This document shows positions 35,874-43,520 of a stretch of 64,000 nt of DNA, piece by piece; within the stretch, counting starts at the first letter, position 1, and each line of letters begins with the position of its first letter. The notes beneath the pieces were generated by a model that saw only the letters and a list, made by a program, of their open reading frames with translations, was not told where the DNA came from and did no database searches. Origin of the DNA: Nitrospirota bacterium (GTDB taxonomy: Bacteria; Nitrospirota; Nitrospiria; SBBL01; JAADHI01); NCBI GenBank assembly GCA_029261195.1, contig JAJDBU010000075.1, positions 19,754-83,753 of the forward strand, written 5' to 3'. The position numbers were made by a program, and so were the translations under genes.

Positions 35874-36470
35874 CTATCTCTTGAGCATCTTCAGAAAATC
35901 ATGGCTGCAATACTGGCTTCCCCGATCTGAATGAAAAATCAAACCAGGGGCTGGATGACGGTGCCAGATGCCCATCTGTAAGGCATCCATAACCAATTGC
36001 TTGTTTATCCGATTGCTCATGGACCAACCCACGATTTTCCGATGAAATAAATCCAGAACAACGGCAAGATACAACCAGCCTTCGGAGGTCCACACATAGG
36101 TGATGTCTGAAACCCAAACCCGATCAGGTGCAGCAACTTTAAAATTACGCTCGAGTAAGTTCTCGGCAATCGGCAGATTGTGTTTACTGTCTGTTGTTAC
36201 CTTGAACTTCTTTCTTCTTCGAACAGAAACCCCAGCCAAATTCATCAGCGTTCGTGCTCTATAGCGACCGCAGCGAGTGCCATTTGCTTCGATTTCTTCT
36301 GAAATACGCCGAGTACCATAACTTTCTCTTGATTCCCTAGACGCTCTTTTTACTATTGGGATGAGATTCTCGTTCTCTATCTGCCGAGTCGATTTCTCTC
36401 GTTTCCGCCATGAATAATAACCACTTTGGCTTACACGCATCACCTGACATAACAGGACAATTGTATACAC
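35874..36470 (-). pseudogene. IS3 transposase OrfB, truncated before the catalytic Glu
   Basis: A 198-residue fragment. It has the HTH-like N-terminus (VMRVSQSGYYSWRKRE), the first two DDE residues Asp122 (VWVSDITYVWT) and Asp182 ([14 protein letters not shown]), then ends at FLKMLKR with a TAG at the junction with the integrase. The third catalytic residue (Glu in the [13 protein letters not shown] motif) is missing, so the product cannot transpose. The frame extends upstream toward orfA, consistent with production by programmed frameshifting in intact IS3 elements. Confidence 0.85.
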
Positions 36471-36499
36471 CTTCTTCTCGGTATCAATAAATTGATATC

Positions 36500-36790
36500 T
36501 CAGTCCGTTTCTTTCGCGAAGAAGGTTGCCGCCTTTTTTAATATTTCGCGCTCCAGCTTCAAGCGCTTATTTTCCTTTCGGAGATGTCTTAATTCGGTCT
36601 GTATATTCACCATGCTGACTGACCCTGAATTACCATCTCTATTCATTTCCCGCTTCCAACGGCCCAGAAGATTAGGATTGATGCCCAAATTCCGTGCTGC
36701 TTCTGATATCGCATAGCCTTGTTCCAATACCAGCTTTACTGCTGCTTCTTTGAATTCTTTTGTGTGATTCCTTCTTTGCTTATTTCCCAT
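36500..36790 (-). CDS. IS3 transposase OrfA
   Basis: A 96-residue DNA-binding protein with an N-terminal HTH (TKEFKEAAVKLVLEQGYAIS then ARNLGINPNLLGRWKRE) and a C-terminal leucine zipper (LRKENKRLKLEREILKKAA). GGAGGTGTTCG precedes the ATG. It appears intact and overlaps the orfB frame region, where a -1 shift would normally give the OrfAB fusion. Confidence 0.88.
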   Translation of the reverse strand: MGNKQRRNHTKEFKEAAVKLVLEQGYAISEAARNLGINPNLLGRWKREMNRDGNSGSVSMVNIQTELRHLRKENKRLKLEREILKKAATFFAKETD

Positions 36791-36859
36791 CGAACACCTC
36801 CTCTATGATTGATAATTCAATCTTAAGAATGTGTCCACTAAAACCCTACCACCTCATCA

Positions 36860-37062
36860 TTTAGCGGTAGAGGGGTGTCCGTTAGCTTAGACCACATGCT
36901 ATATCTTGCGTTTTGGTGCCGAAACCGCTCCAACAGGTTGCTTGGACGGTATCGGATGCTACATAGTGCGGCGTTCTGAATAGATTTGTGATAACTTTAT
37001 TGACCGGCGTTTTTTTGGTATCTTTGGTGGATGGTAGTAGGTTATGAACTACAACTAACACT
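36860..37062. other. Spacer between IS copy A and the TA module
   Basis: About 200 bp with no ORF or clear signal. It may be remnant island DNA. I see no terminator or repeat in it that I would defend. Confidence 0.3.
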
Positions 37063-37380
37063 TTATCCTGCGTGAATATTCAGCTTTTGCGGCATGAGAT
37101 TATACCCCATTGCTTGCATAATAGAATTGATATTGTCAAAGCGTGGATTTCCCTTTGATGAAAGAGCTTTTTGCAATCCTTGACGGGTTATTCCTACTTT
37201 GTCGGCAATCAAGGATACGCCTTTGACACGTGCAATAACACGTAGCTGAGAAAGTAGTGCGGCATTGTCTCCGTCCTTGGCGTATTCAGCAAAGCTCTCC
37301 GTAAGAAAATCGTCAATTTCTTCTGGATGTTTGGTGAAATATTCTTCTGTGTACTCATCAAGTGTTCTGTATTTACGCAT
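37063..37380 (-). CDS. Antitoxin, HigA-type addiction module antidote
   Basis: A 105-residue protein with an N-terminal toxin-binding part (TLDEYTEEYFTKHPEEIDDFL) and an XRE-like HTH (LIADKVGITRQGLQKALSSKGNPRF, followed by DNINSIMQAMGYNL). This is the pattern of the addiction-module antidote proteins that pair with HigB/RelE-type toxins. It starts 8 bp inside the toxin gene, so the two are coupled. Probably binds its own promoter and neutralises the toxin. Confidence 0.85.
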   Translation of the reverse strand: MRKYRTLDEYTEEYFTKHPEEIDDFLTESFAEYAKDGDNAALLSQLRVIARVKGVSLIADKVGITRQGLQKALSSKGNPRFDNINSIMQAMGYNLMPQKLNIHAG

Positions 37381-37711
37381 GACTTAAATACTCCTTCCAA
37401 TAGACTTTCGCCCGTTCAATGTCCTTTTCCTGTGTTGATTTATCACCGTCGCAAAGAAGAACAACAATTGTGTCTCCATCTTCTCCGAAATACACACGGT
37501 ACCCTGAATCAAATGCAAGACGTAACTCAAAAACTCCGTTCTTGAGGGATTTATAGTCACCGTAATTTCCACTTTGAATGCGAGCTAAACGTTGTAATAT
37601 ACGTCGCTGTGTCTTCGGATCACGGAAACTCTCGATCCATTCTATACATGGCTCTTTTCCAGTATTGTCTTGATAAAAGATGGTCTGTTTTTCTTTAATG
37701 ATCCTTGCCAT
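37373..37711 (-). CDS. Toxin, RelE/HigB-type addiction module killer protein
   Basis: A 112-residue basic protein with the RelE/ParE-superfamily pattern: IEWIESFRDPKTQRRILQRL, YGDYKSLKNGVFELRLAFDS, GYRVYFGEDGDTIVVLLCDG, and a terminal DIERAKVYWKEYL. It probably acts as a ribosome-dependent mRNA interferase. Toxin first, antitoxin second is the HigBA order. It is flanked on both sides by IS3 remnants, so it likely persists as a stabiliser of the decayed island. Confidence 0.85.
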   Translation of the reverse strand: MARIIKEKQTIFYQDNTGKEPCIEWIESFRDPKTQRRILQRLARIQSGNYGDYKSLKNGVFELRLAFDSGYRVYFGEDGDTIVVLLCDGDKSTQEKDIERAKVYWKEYLSHA

Positions 37712-37814
37712 ATTTGACCTAATCTATTGATATGATCATATCATGGCTAATTATAGTTGGCAATTGATGATTTCATAGACCATATTCTAAACGAAAAACA
37801 GGCGTTTCCCGGGT

Positions 37815-38193
37815 AATCCCCCCGAAATTAACAGGGGTTTAGAGTAGATTTTTCATTCAGATCGTGGCAGCCAATATTGTAGTCATGATTTCCTAGATCT
37901 GCTGAAAACCCACAAAAACCTCAGTAGTATGAGTCGCAAAGGAAATTGTTGGGAGCGTCAACGCCGTGGCAGAAAGTTTCTTCGGGAGTTTGAAAACTGA
38001 GCGGGTGTATATTACAAAATACAGCACCCGAGAAGAAGCAAGAAGAGGTGTTGTCGATTACATCGAAATGTTTTATAACAGCAAACGGCCTCACTCTTAC
38101 TTGGGTTATTTGAGTCCAATGGCGTTTGAAAAAAAATGGTATTTAAAAAAAACGGCCTAAGAAAACTGTCCATTTTTCCCAGACCAGGTCACA
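37815..38193 (+). pseudogene. IS3-family element, partial copy B with frameshifted OrfB
   Basis: The C-terminal third of an IS3 OrfB in the opposite orientation to copy A. It encodes [15 protein letters not shown], then [15 protein letters not shown], then RKGNCW. A 4-bp insertion (GCGT, near 37948-37951) then shifts the frame. The other frame (from 37966) reads [14 protein letters not shown], with the catalytic Glu, and ends PMAFEKKWYLKKTA. Stops are present upstream. The right terminal repeat is at 38167-38193. DNA is about 80% alike to copy A over the shared stretch, so it is a related but different element. Confidence 0.8.
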
Positions 38194-38320
38194 AAAGGGA
38201 GGATAGTAGAGGGAAAGCGTTTGGCTAGATCGAAACCAAGAATAGATGTTGCACCAAAGAGTAGAATAGAAGCATTCACGGGAGACTTATAGCCTTCGGA
38301 TGAGATCCAAAGCGCAAAAA
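38194..38320. other. Spacer between IS copy B and the cspA terminator
   Basis: About 130 bp. A plus-strand frame reads basic residues (KRLARSKPRIDVAPKSR) up to a stop at 38292, but no start or family is recognisable. It may be the edge of the former island. Confidence 0.25.
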
Positions 38321-38356
38321 AAATCCCCGTCGGAATTGTTCTCCGGCGGGGATTTT
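38321..38356 (-). terminator. Intrinsic terminator of cspA
   Basis: On the minus strand a GC-rich stem (AAATCCCCGCCGGA paired with TCCGACGGGGATTT, one mismatch) and a run of eight T follow the cspA stop by about 20 bp. The A/T symmetry allows it to work in both directions. Confidence 0.85.
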
Positions 38357-38376
38357 TAAATCAATAAATTCCTTTG

Positions 38377-38580
38377 TTAGGAAGTTTTAGTGACGTTAAC
38401 GGCCTGCGGGCCTTTCTGGCCTTGTGTGATTTCAAACTCGACTTCATCACCCTCATCAAGGGATTTGTAGCCGTCACCAGCAATGGCTGAAAAGTGAACG
38501 AAGACATCGTCTCCGTTCTCTGGGGTGATAAATCCAAAACCTTTACTGCTGTTAAACCATTTTACTGTTCCTGTACTCAC
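38377..38580 (-). CDS. cspA: Cold-shock protein, CspA family
   Basis: A 67-residue OB-fold protein with both nucleic-acid-binding motifs: RNP1 KGFGFITPE and RNP2 VFVHFSAI. It starts [13 protein letters not shown] and ends [11 protein letters not shown]. It acts as an RNA chaperone. A long leader of about 120 nt precedes the ATG, typical of cold-induced csp genes whose leader folds control translation. Confidence 0.97.
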   Translation of the reverse strand: MSTGTVKWFNSSKGFGFITPENGDDVFVHFSAIAGDGYKSLDEGDEVEFEITQGQKGPQAVNVTKTS

Positions 38581-38700
38581 TGTTTATGTCTCCTGAATAT
38601 GTTATCAGCGCTTAAGCTGACGAAATGTCCAAAGTCATCTAAACTAACAAGAAAGAGTGAGTGCAACTTACTTTTTCTGTCCTCTTTAATACTCTGGATC
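38581..38700 (-). promoter_or_regulatory. Long cspA 5' leader
   Basis: From the predicted start near 38700 to the ATG at 38580 is about 120 nt without a credible ORF, consistent with a temperature-responsive csp leader. GGAGACA lies shortly before the ATG. No canonical cold-box was identified with confidence. Confidence 0.45.
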
Positions 38701-38706
38701 ATGGGA

Positions 38707-38735
38707 AGTATCGCACAACAGCAATTAAAGGTCAA
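38707..38735 (-). promoter_or_regulatory. Predicted cspA promoter
   Basis: TTGACC (38730-38735), 17-bp spacer and GATACT (38707-38712) on the minus strand. Short frames of 60-100 codons overlap this region on both strands and are not convincing genes. Confidence 0.5.
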
Positions 38736-38995
38736 CACGTGACAATCCGCCGATTCCAAAGTATTTTTGACGATGCTTATTTGCCTTCTCCTAAAGGATC
38801 TGCCCTTCGTTTTCTGTTAAAGTGCCATAATATAAAACAGATCAAGAAACCGGAGAAGAACTTAGGAAAAAATCGGCAAAAAAACAGAACGAAAGGAAGG
38901 CCTACAGATGCCTCCTCTCGAAAAACGAATATTGCACTTAAAACGGACAGCGTGCTAAAATTCTCTTAATTATTCAGCGTCTTATGGAGGGGAAC

Positions 38996-39298
38996 ATGTC
39001 GACCGAATCTCTAGCTTCTGCAAAAGCCGAACAAGAGGCCACACAGGAAATTCCACCTGTCAACTTTAGTTCTTTCATCCTGTCTTTGGCGACATCAGCA
39101 CTCATCCATATCGGGGAACAGGCCAATCCGGCAACAGGAATAAAACAGGTCGATCTTCCGAATGCCAGACAGGTCATTGACCTCTTGGTGCTACTCAAAG
39201 AAAAGACTGCGGGCAATCTGAATCAGGAAGAAGGCAATTTGATTTCGCAACTGCTCTATACCTTGAGAATGAAAATCATCGCCTTAGAAAAGAAATAG
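38996..39298 (+). CDS. DUF1844 domain protein
   Basis: A 100-residue protein. ATG 38996 follows GGAGGGG. After a flexible N-terminus, the DUF1844 core is visible: INFSSFILSLATSAL-like (VNFSSFILSLATSALIHIGE), then NARQVIDLLVLLKEKTAGNL and LISQLLYTLRMKII. Members are often found near tamB or other envelope genes; the function is unknown. It lies 60 bp upstream of tamB and may be cotranscribed. Confidence 0.85.
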   Translation: MSTESLASAKAEQEATQEIPPVNFSSFILSLATSALIHIGEQANPATGIKQVDLPNARQVIDLLVLLKEKTAGNLNQEEGNLISQLLYTLRMKIIALEKK

Positions 39299-39357
39299 AG
39301 ACGGAAGTCCAGTCATTCAGCCCTGACAATCATCGTTTCTCCGTGGTATAAAACCCC

Positions 39358-42300
39358 ATGTTTGCAAAAAAGTGGGTTCTCTCTGCCTTCATCATTTGTT
39401 CTCTCCTTGTCGGCCTTTCCCAGGTTTTTCTTCAGAGTCAATTTGTTTCAGATAAAATTAAGGGCACAGTCGAGAACAGACTTAAGAAAATTTTAAAAAA
39501 AGAAGTGTCGATCGGCCATGTCAGAATCAGTCTTGTTTCAAGTGTTCTAATTGTTGAAGAGATTGCAATTCACTCCGATTCGACACGACTCTTGCCATTA
39601 TTCTTTGCAAAAAAGATCCATATTTCCTTCAGTCCCGTCTCTTTTTTTAAAGAGACGCTCTTTATCAGAAAAATCACGATCGATGACCCTGTATTCTCTT
39701 TGAACGCCCAGAATAATTTACAAGGCAATCTAAATACGATGCCGGACCTTTCAGGGCCAACAGTCTCACCCTCTCTGGATAAAAACCAAAAACCCTTATC
39801 TGTGCCTGTCATGATTCGTTCCATCCGCCTGAAGTCCGGTTCGCTCAGTTACAAAGGGGGTCAAATGGTGAAAGAGATTTCACTTTTAAATATCAATGGA
39901 GAGATCCGTCCAAACTTTGCTATGAGCCATTTTGAGATCGACCTGGTCGGAAAGGGAGGACATTACGTTCTGGAAGGGATATCGGGAAAGCTTTCGCGGC
40001 TTGAAGGTAAAATGTCGATCCAGCCTGAAAAGATCGTTATAAAGCGGGTGTTGCTTGCTTCAAGTCATGGCAAAATGCTGACAAGCGGTGAAGTCAGGTT
40101 AAAAGAAAAAGACCCTTTCGACCTCCAAATTGATCTAGGCTTACCCCTTGAAAACCTCGACTTCAACAAAATTGTCCGTGGGGACACTTCGATTTTTCAT
40201 GAAAAACATCTCTCCGGAAACATCCGCTTCATGGGGAAACTTCGCGGTGACTACCCTGATTTTTCTATTGAAGGAAAGTCGAAGCTGACGAACTTTCAGG
40301 TCGGAGATGAAGCAGTCGCTTCTGCTGAGGCCGAGCTTCTTTATCAGGACGGGGCCATTTCAATCCCTTCGTTTTCGGGAAATATTTTTTCCGGGGCCTT
40401 TTCCGGAGTCGCCGAGATCAATATCAAGACAATGTTCGCAAGCACGGAGGGGAAAGGCAGAAGACCTCTGTTTGTCGTCGCACTGAGCGTAAAGGATCTC
40501 CCGCTTTACCCGGTTACGCAGCTGGCCTCAAAAAAGGGAGAGAAAACAGCACTCGCCCTACGCGGCATTGCTGCATCTGGTGAGCTTGTGGTGTCAGATA
40601 TGGGCATCAAAGAGAGACAATTACAGGGTTCAGGTCAGCTTTCATTGACACGACAGGCACGTTTTTCACCGACGCTTACAAAAACAGCATCCCCTCTTGT
40701 GCGATTGGGCCGTCTTTTTATGAAGGGAGGGCTTCAGTGGGACCTCGCTAAAGGACACTTGGACTTCTCCCGGGGAAAGCTTTTTTTTCCGGACACCGAA
40801 ATGCGTTTCGATGGAACCTGGCAGGACTCAGAAGGCCTCACCCTGAATGCCGCCCTGAACAGCACTGAAATCCGGACAGTTGCGGAGGCTTTTCATTTTC
40901 CTTTAAGTGGTCGGTCTCATGTGAGCGGGGTCTTCAAGGGAGCGCCCACAGGGCTGTCCTCCAAAAAAGAACCTTTGCCCGAATTTAAAGGAACAATCAA
41001 GCTTCAGAACTGGACGATTTTGAATCAGCCTTTTGCCAAATTGAGTGCCCATGTTGAGGTCAGGGGAAAGCAGATCCATTTCAAACAAGGCTTGCTCAAA
41101 GGTCGATCCAGCGCTTTAAATGGCGATCAGTGGCTGCCGCCTTCTGAGATTCTCTTTGGAGGTGAACTTCATCTCGACAAGCTGAAATCACCCTATTTTA
41201 ACTTTCAGACACGCCTGAAGGCAGGTAATGCCCAAGAGGTCTTCGGGTTTTTTGACTTAAAAATCCCTCTTTACACACTTGCAAGTGGTCGATTAACAAT
41301 TAATGGACGACCAAAAGACTTCAGTGTAAAAGGAATTTTAAGTTTGTCGGAGGGCTGGCTCTATGGCGAGCATTTTGACCAGGGGAGCGTCGACCTGACC
41401 GTGACTCAGGAAAAGGTACTCCTTCGTGACGCGATTTTTCAGCGAGGAAAAAGTCGGCTGACAGGAGAAGGCGAGATCGGATACGAACAACACTTCTCGC
41501 TCTCGCTCAAAGGCCATAAACTGCGCCTTGAAGAAACAGACTTCCTGAACCAGCATTTTCCCGATCTTCAGGGAAAGATTGAGTTGAGCGTGGAAGGGGG
41601 AGGGCAATTCAAGAAACCCGCTCTACAGTTTCGTGCCCAATTTGAGACTCTTCGCTATCATAAGATCAATATGCTCAAAGGCAGCATCCGGGCCGACTGG
41701 ATCGGTCCGAAAGTGGATTTTAATGCGGCATTCCCGGAAAGACATCTTTCAATTGTCGGCAGTGTCCATTTGACTCAGGACTATCCATTCGCTTTCCATA
41801 GCCGATTTTTAGGTCTGAAAATCGATCATCTATTAAAAGATCGACTTACGGAGCCACTCAAAGATATCGCCCTTTTGGCCACCGGGGAATTGACCGGAAA
41901 GGGAGAACTTACTCATCTTGATGCACTGAGCTTTTCGGCACAGTTTTCCGATTTGGCCGCCGATTTCGGAAATTATCAGCTTAAGAATAACGGTCCCCTG
42001 AGCCTTGTGGCAAAAGACGGAGTACTCTTGTTCGATCAGGCTTCTTTTATAGGGCAGAATACTGCACTCACCCTGAACGGCAGTTTAAGCCTGCTAAAAC
42101 GCTGGGATCTCTTTGTTAAAGGGGAAGCCGATCTTGCCCTGCTGTCTTACTTTTCCAAAACAATTTCTTCGGGCAGCGGAAAGGCTATCCTCGATCTGAG
42201 TGTAACGGACACATGGGAAGCGCCGCGCCTCCGGGGACAGCTGACCCTGAACTCAGGGAAGGTTCGGATGGCACGCTTGGCTCAGTCGATAGGCATCAAT

Positions 42301-43425
42301 TCCTTGTCCGTCCTTTTCAATGAGCAACAGCTTATTCTTGAAAACATGGAGGGTCAACTCGGAGGGGGACGTTTTCAGCTTGTTGGAAAGGCAAAGATGG
42401 CAGGTTTTGCTTTCAGTGCTTTCGGACTCTTCTTAAGCCTTGACCAGACACGTGTAATGCTGGCTCCTAATCTCCCTGCCACCCTTTCGGGAGAACTTTT
42501 TTTCCAGGGTCAGGAAAAGCAGCAAGTTCTCAAGGGTGATTTGCACTTATTACGACTGGTCTATGACAAGCAGATTAACCTGAAAACGCTGGTCGGAGAT
42601 CTCCGTGAAACCGGTGGGGATGTGCTTCCTTCGGAAGATGACCGACTCGGACAAACCGCGCTTAACATCCATTTCCTGGGAGACCAGGGTCTACGCATTG
42701 AAAACAATGTGGCGAAAGCCCCTTTAGGTATTGATCTGTTATTAAAAGGGACCATCGGGAATCCGATTTTGGTCGGTCGTGTTGATGTGCCGAAAGGAGA
42801 GGTCTTTTTTCTAAAAAACACCTTCCGTGTGCTTTCCGGTTCGGTCGATTTTTTTAATCCGAAAAAAATCGATCCGACCTTCAATATGGAGGCAAGCACC
42901 GAGGTGCGCAATGTCATCACCGATCGAAATTACAAAATTGACTTGAGTCTATCGGGAACGGTTTCACAGGTCACGCTCAGATTCAATTCTTTCCCGGACC
43001 TTCCGGAAGATGACATCCTTGCGCTGCTGGCGATTGGAAAAACCTCTGCCGATCTTGATCAAGTCAAAGGGGGGGCAGGCACGGAGGCCGGTAATATTGC
43101 AGTCGGCGAGTTTTTATCGGAATCGGTTAACGAAATCAGCGGTGTTGTGGGTGATCCCCTGGAAGAACTGACCGGCGCCCGCTTAAAAGTAGATCCCTAT
43201 ATCAGCGGTACGGATTCCAGGACAACGACAGGAACACGTCTGACCGCAGAGAAACGACTACTAAAAGATCAACTGCTCGTCATCTATTCCACAACACTTG
43301 ATCCGAATGAAGAAGATCTGATCAAGATGGTTTATGAGGTCAGCAGGAACGTCTCATTAATCGGAAACAGAGACGACAGTGGACAGATAGGGGGGGACCT
43401 CCGATTCCGATTCGAATTTCGTTAA
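39358..43425 (+). CDS. tamB: TamB-like translocation and assembly module protein
   Basis: A 1355-residue inner-membrane-anchored periplasm-spanning protein. One membrane helix at about residues 8-26 is followed by AsmA-like N-terminal sequence (VEEIAIHSDST...PLFFAKKIHISF), then a long beta-helical region with repeated SGEL, KGEL and GxL strands. The C-terminal DUF490/TamB domain (about 1040-1355) includes GRVDVPKGEVFFLKNTF, VLSGSVDFFNP and FPDLPEDDILALLAIG. TamB-type proteins are proposed to conduct phospholipids between membranes and to help assembly of outer-membrane proteins with an Omp85 partner, which is the next gene. Confidence 0.93.
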   Translation: MFAKKWVLSAFIICSLLVGLSQVFLQSQFVSDKIKGTVENRLKKILKKEVSIGHVRISLVSSVLIVEEIAIHSDSTRLLPLFFAKKIHISFSPVSFFKETLFIRKITIDDPVFSLNAQNNLQGNLNTMPDLSGPTVSPSLDKNQKPLSVPVMIRSIRLKSGSLSYKGGQMVKEISLLNINGEIRPNFAMSHFEIDLVGKGGHYVLEGISGKLSRLEGKMSIQPEKIVIKRVLLASSHGKMLTSGEVRLKEKDPFDLQIDLGLPLENLDFNKIVRGDTSIFHEKHLSGNIRFMGKLRGDYPDFSIEGKSKLTNFQVGDEAVASAEAELLYQDGAISIPSFSGNIFSGAFSGVAEINIKTMFASTEGKGRRPLFVVALSVKDLPLYPVTQLASKKGEKTALALRGIAASGELVVSDMGIKERQLQGSGQLSLTRQARFSPTLTKTASPLVRLGRLFMKGGLQWDLAKGHLDFSRGKLFFPDTEMRFDGTWQDSEGLTLNAALNSTEIRTVAEAFHFPLSGRSHVSGVFKGAPTGLSSKKEPLPEFKGTIKLQNWTILNQPFAKLSAHVEVRGKQIHFKQGLLKGRSSALNGDQWLPPSEILFGGELHLDKLKSPYFNFQTRLKAGNAQEVFGFFDLKIPLYTLASGRLTINGRPKDFSVKGILSLSEGWLYGEHFDQGSVDLTVTQEKVLLRDAIFQRGKSRLTGEGEIGYEQHFSLSLKGHKLRLEETDFLNQHFPDLQGKIELSVEGGGQFKKPALQFRAQFETLRYHKINMLKGSIRADWIGPKVDFNAAFPERHLSIVGSVHLTQDYPFAFHSRFLGLKIDHLLKDRLTEPLKDIALLATGELTGKGELTHLDALSFSAQFSDLAADFGNYQLKNNGPLSLVAKDGVLLFDQASFIGQNTALTLNGSLSLLKRWDLFVKGEADLALLSYFSKTISSGSGKAILDLSVTDTWEAPRLRGQLTLNSGKVRMARLAQSIGINSLSVLFNEQQLILENMEGQLGGGRFQLVGKAKMAGFAFSAFGLFLSLDQTRVMLAPNLPATLSGELFFQGQEKQQVLKGDLHLLRLVYDKQINLKTLVGDLRETGGDVLPSEDDRLGQTALNIHFLGDQGLRIENNVAKAPLGIDLLLKGTIGNPILVGRVDVPKGEVFFLKNTFRVLSGSVDFFNPKKIDPTFNMEASTEVRNVITDRNYKIDLSLSGTVSQVTLRFNSFPDLPEDDILALLAIGKTSADLDQVKGGAGTEAGNIAVGEFLSESVNEISGVVGDPLEELTGARLKVDPYISGTDSRTTTGTRLTAEKRLLKDQLLVIYSTTLDPNEEDLIKMVYEVSRNVSLIGNRDDSGQIGGDLRFRFEFR

Positions 43426-43520
43426 TACGAGTTGCACTGCGAAGTACCCTAACAGGGCTTCTCTGTCTTGGTTTTCTCATCTCTGATCTTTGTAAGGGGG
43501 CGGTTTTCGCTGTTGGCCCA

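Larger units (their letters stand above)
35874..36859 (-). mobile_element. IS3-family insertion sequence, truncated copy A
   Basis: It comprises orfA, the first two thirds of orfB, and a left terminal inverted repeat at 36832-36859 (outer end at 36859). The element stops inside orfB at about 35875, directly against the integrase fragment, so the right end is missing. The repeat end (GGTGGTAGGG...TGGACA) resembles the right end of copy B at 38167-38193, showing they are related elements. Confidence 0.8.

Noticed and set aside
35067..38376. A direct repeat of the tRNA-Arg(ACG) 3' end as the second attachment site
   Set aside because: I looked for a copy of the TTCGAATCTCTCTGGGCGC region to the right of the island and did not find one by eye; it may have been deleted.
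38661..38969. A 102-codon frame on the plus strand and a 60-codon frame on the minus strand near cspA
   Set aside because: They overlap the cspA promoter and leader, lack known motifs and have no good start signals.
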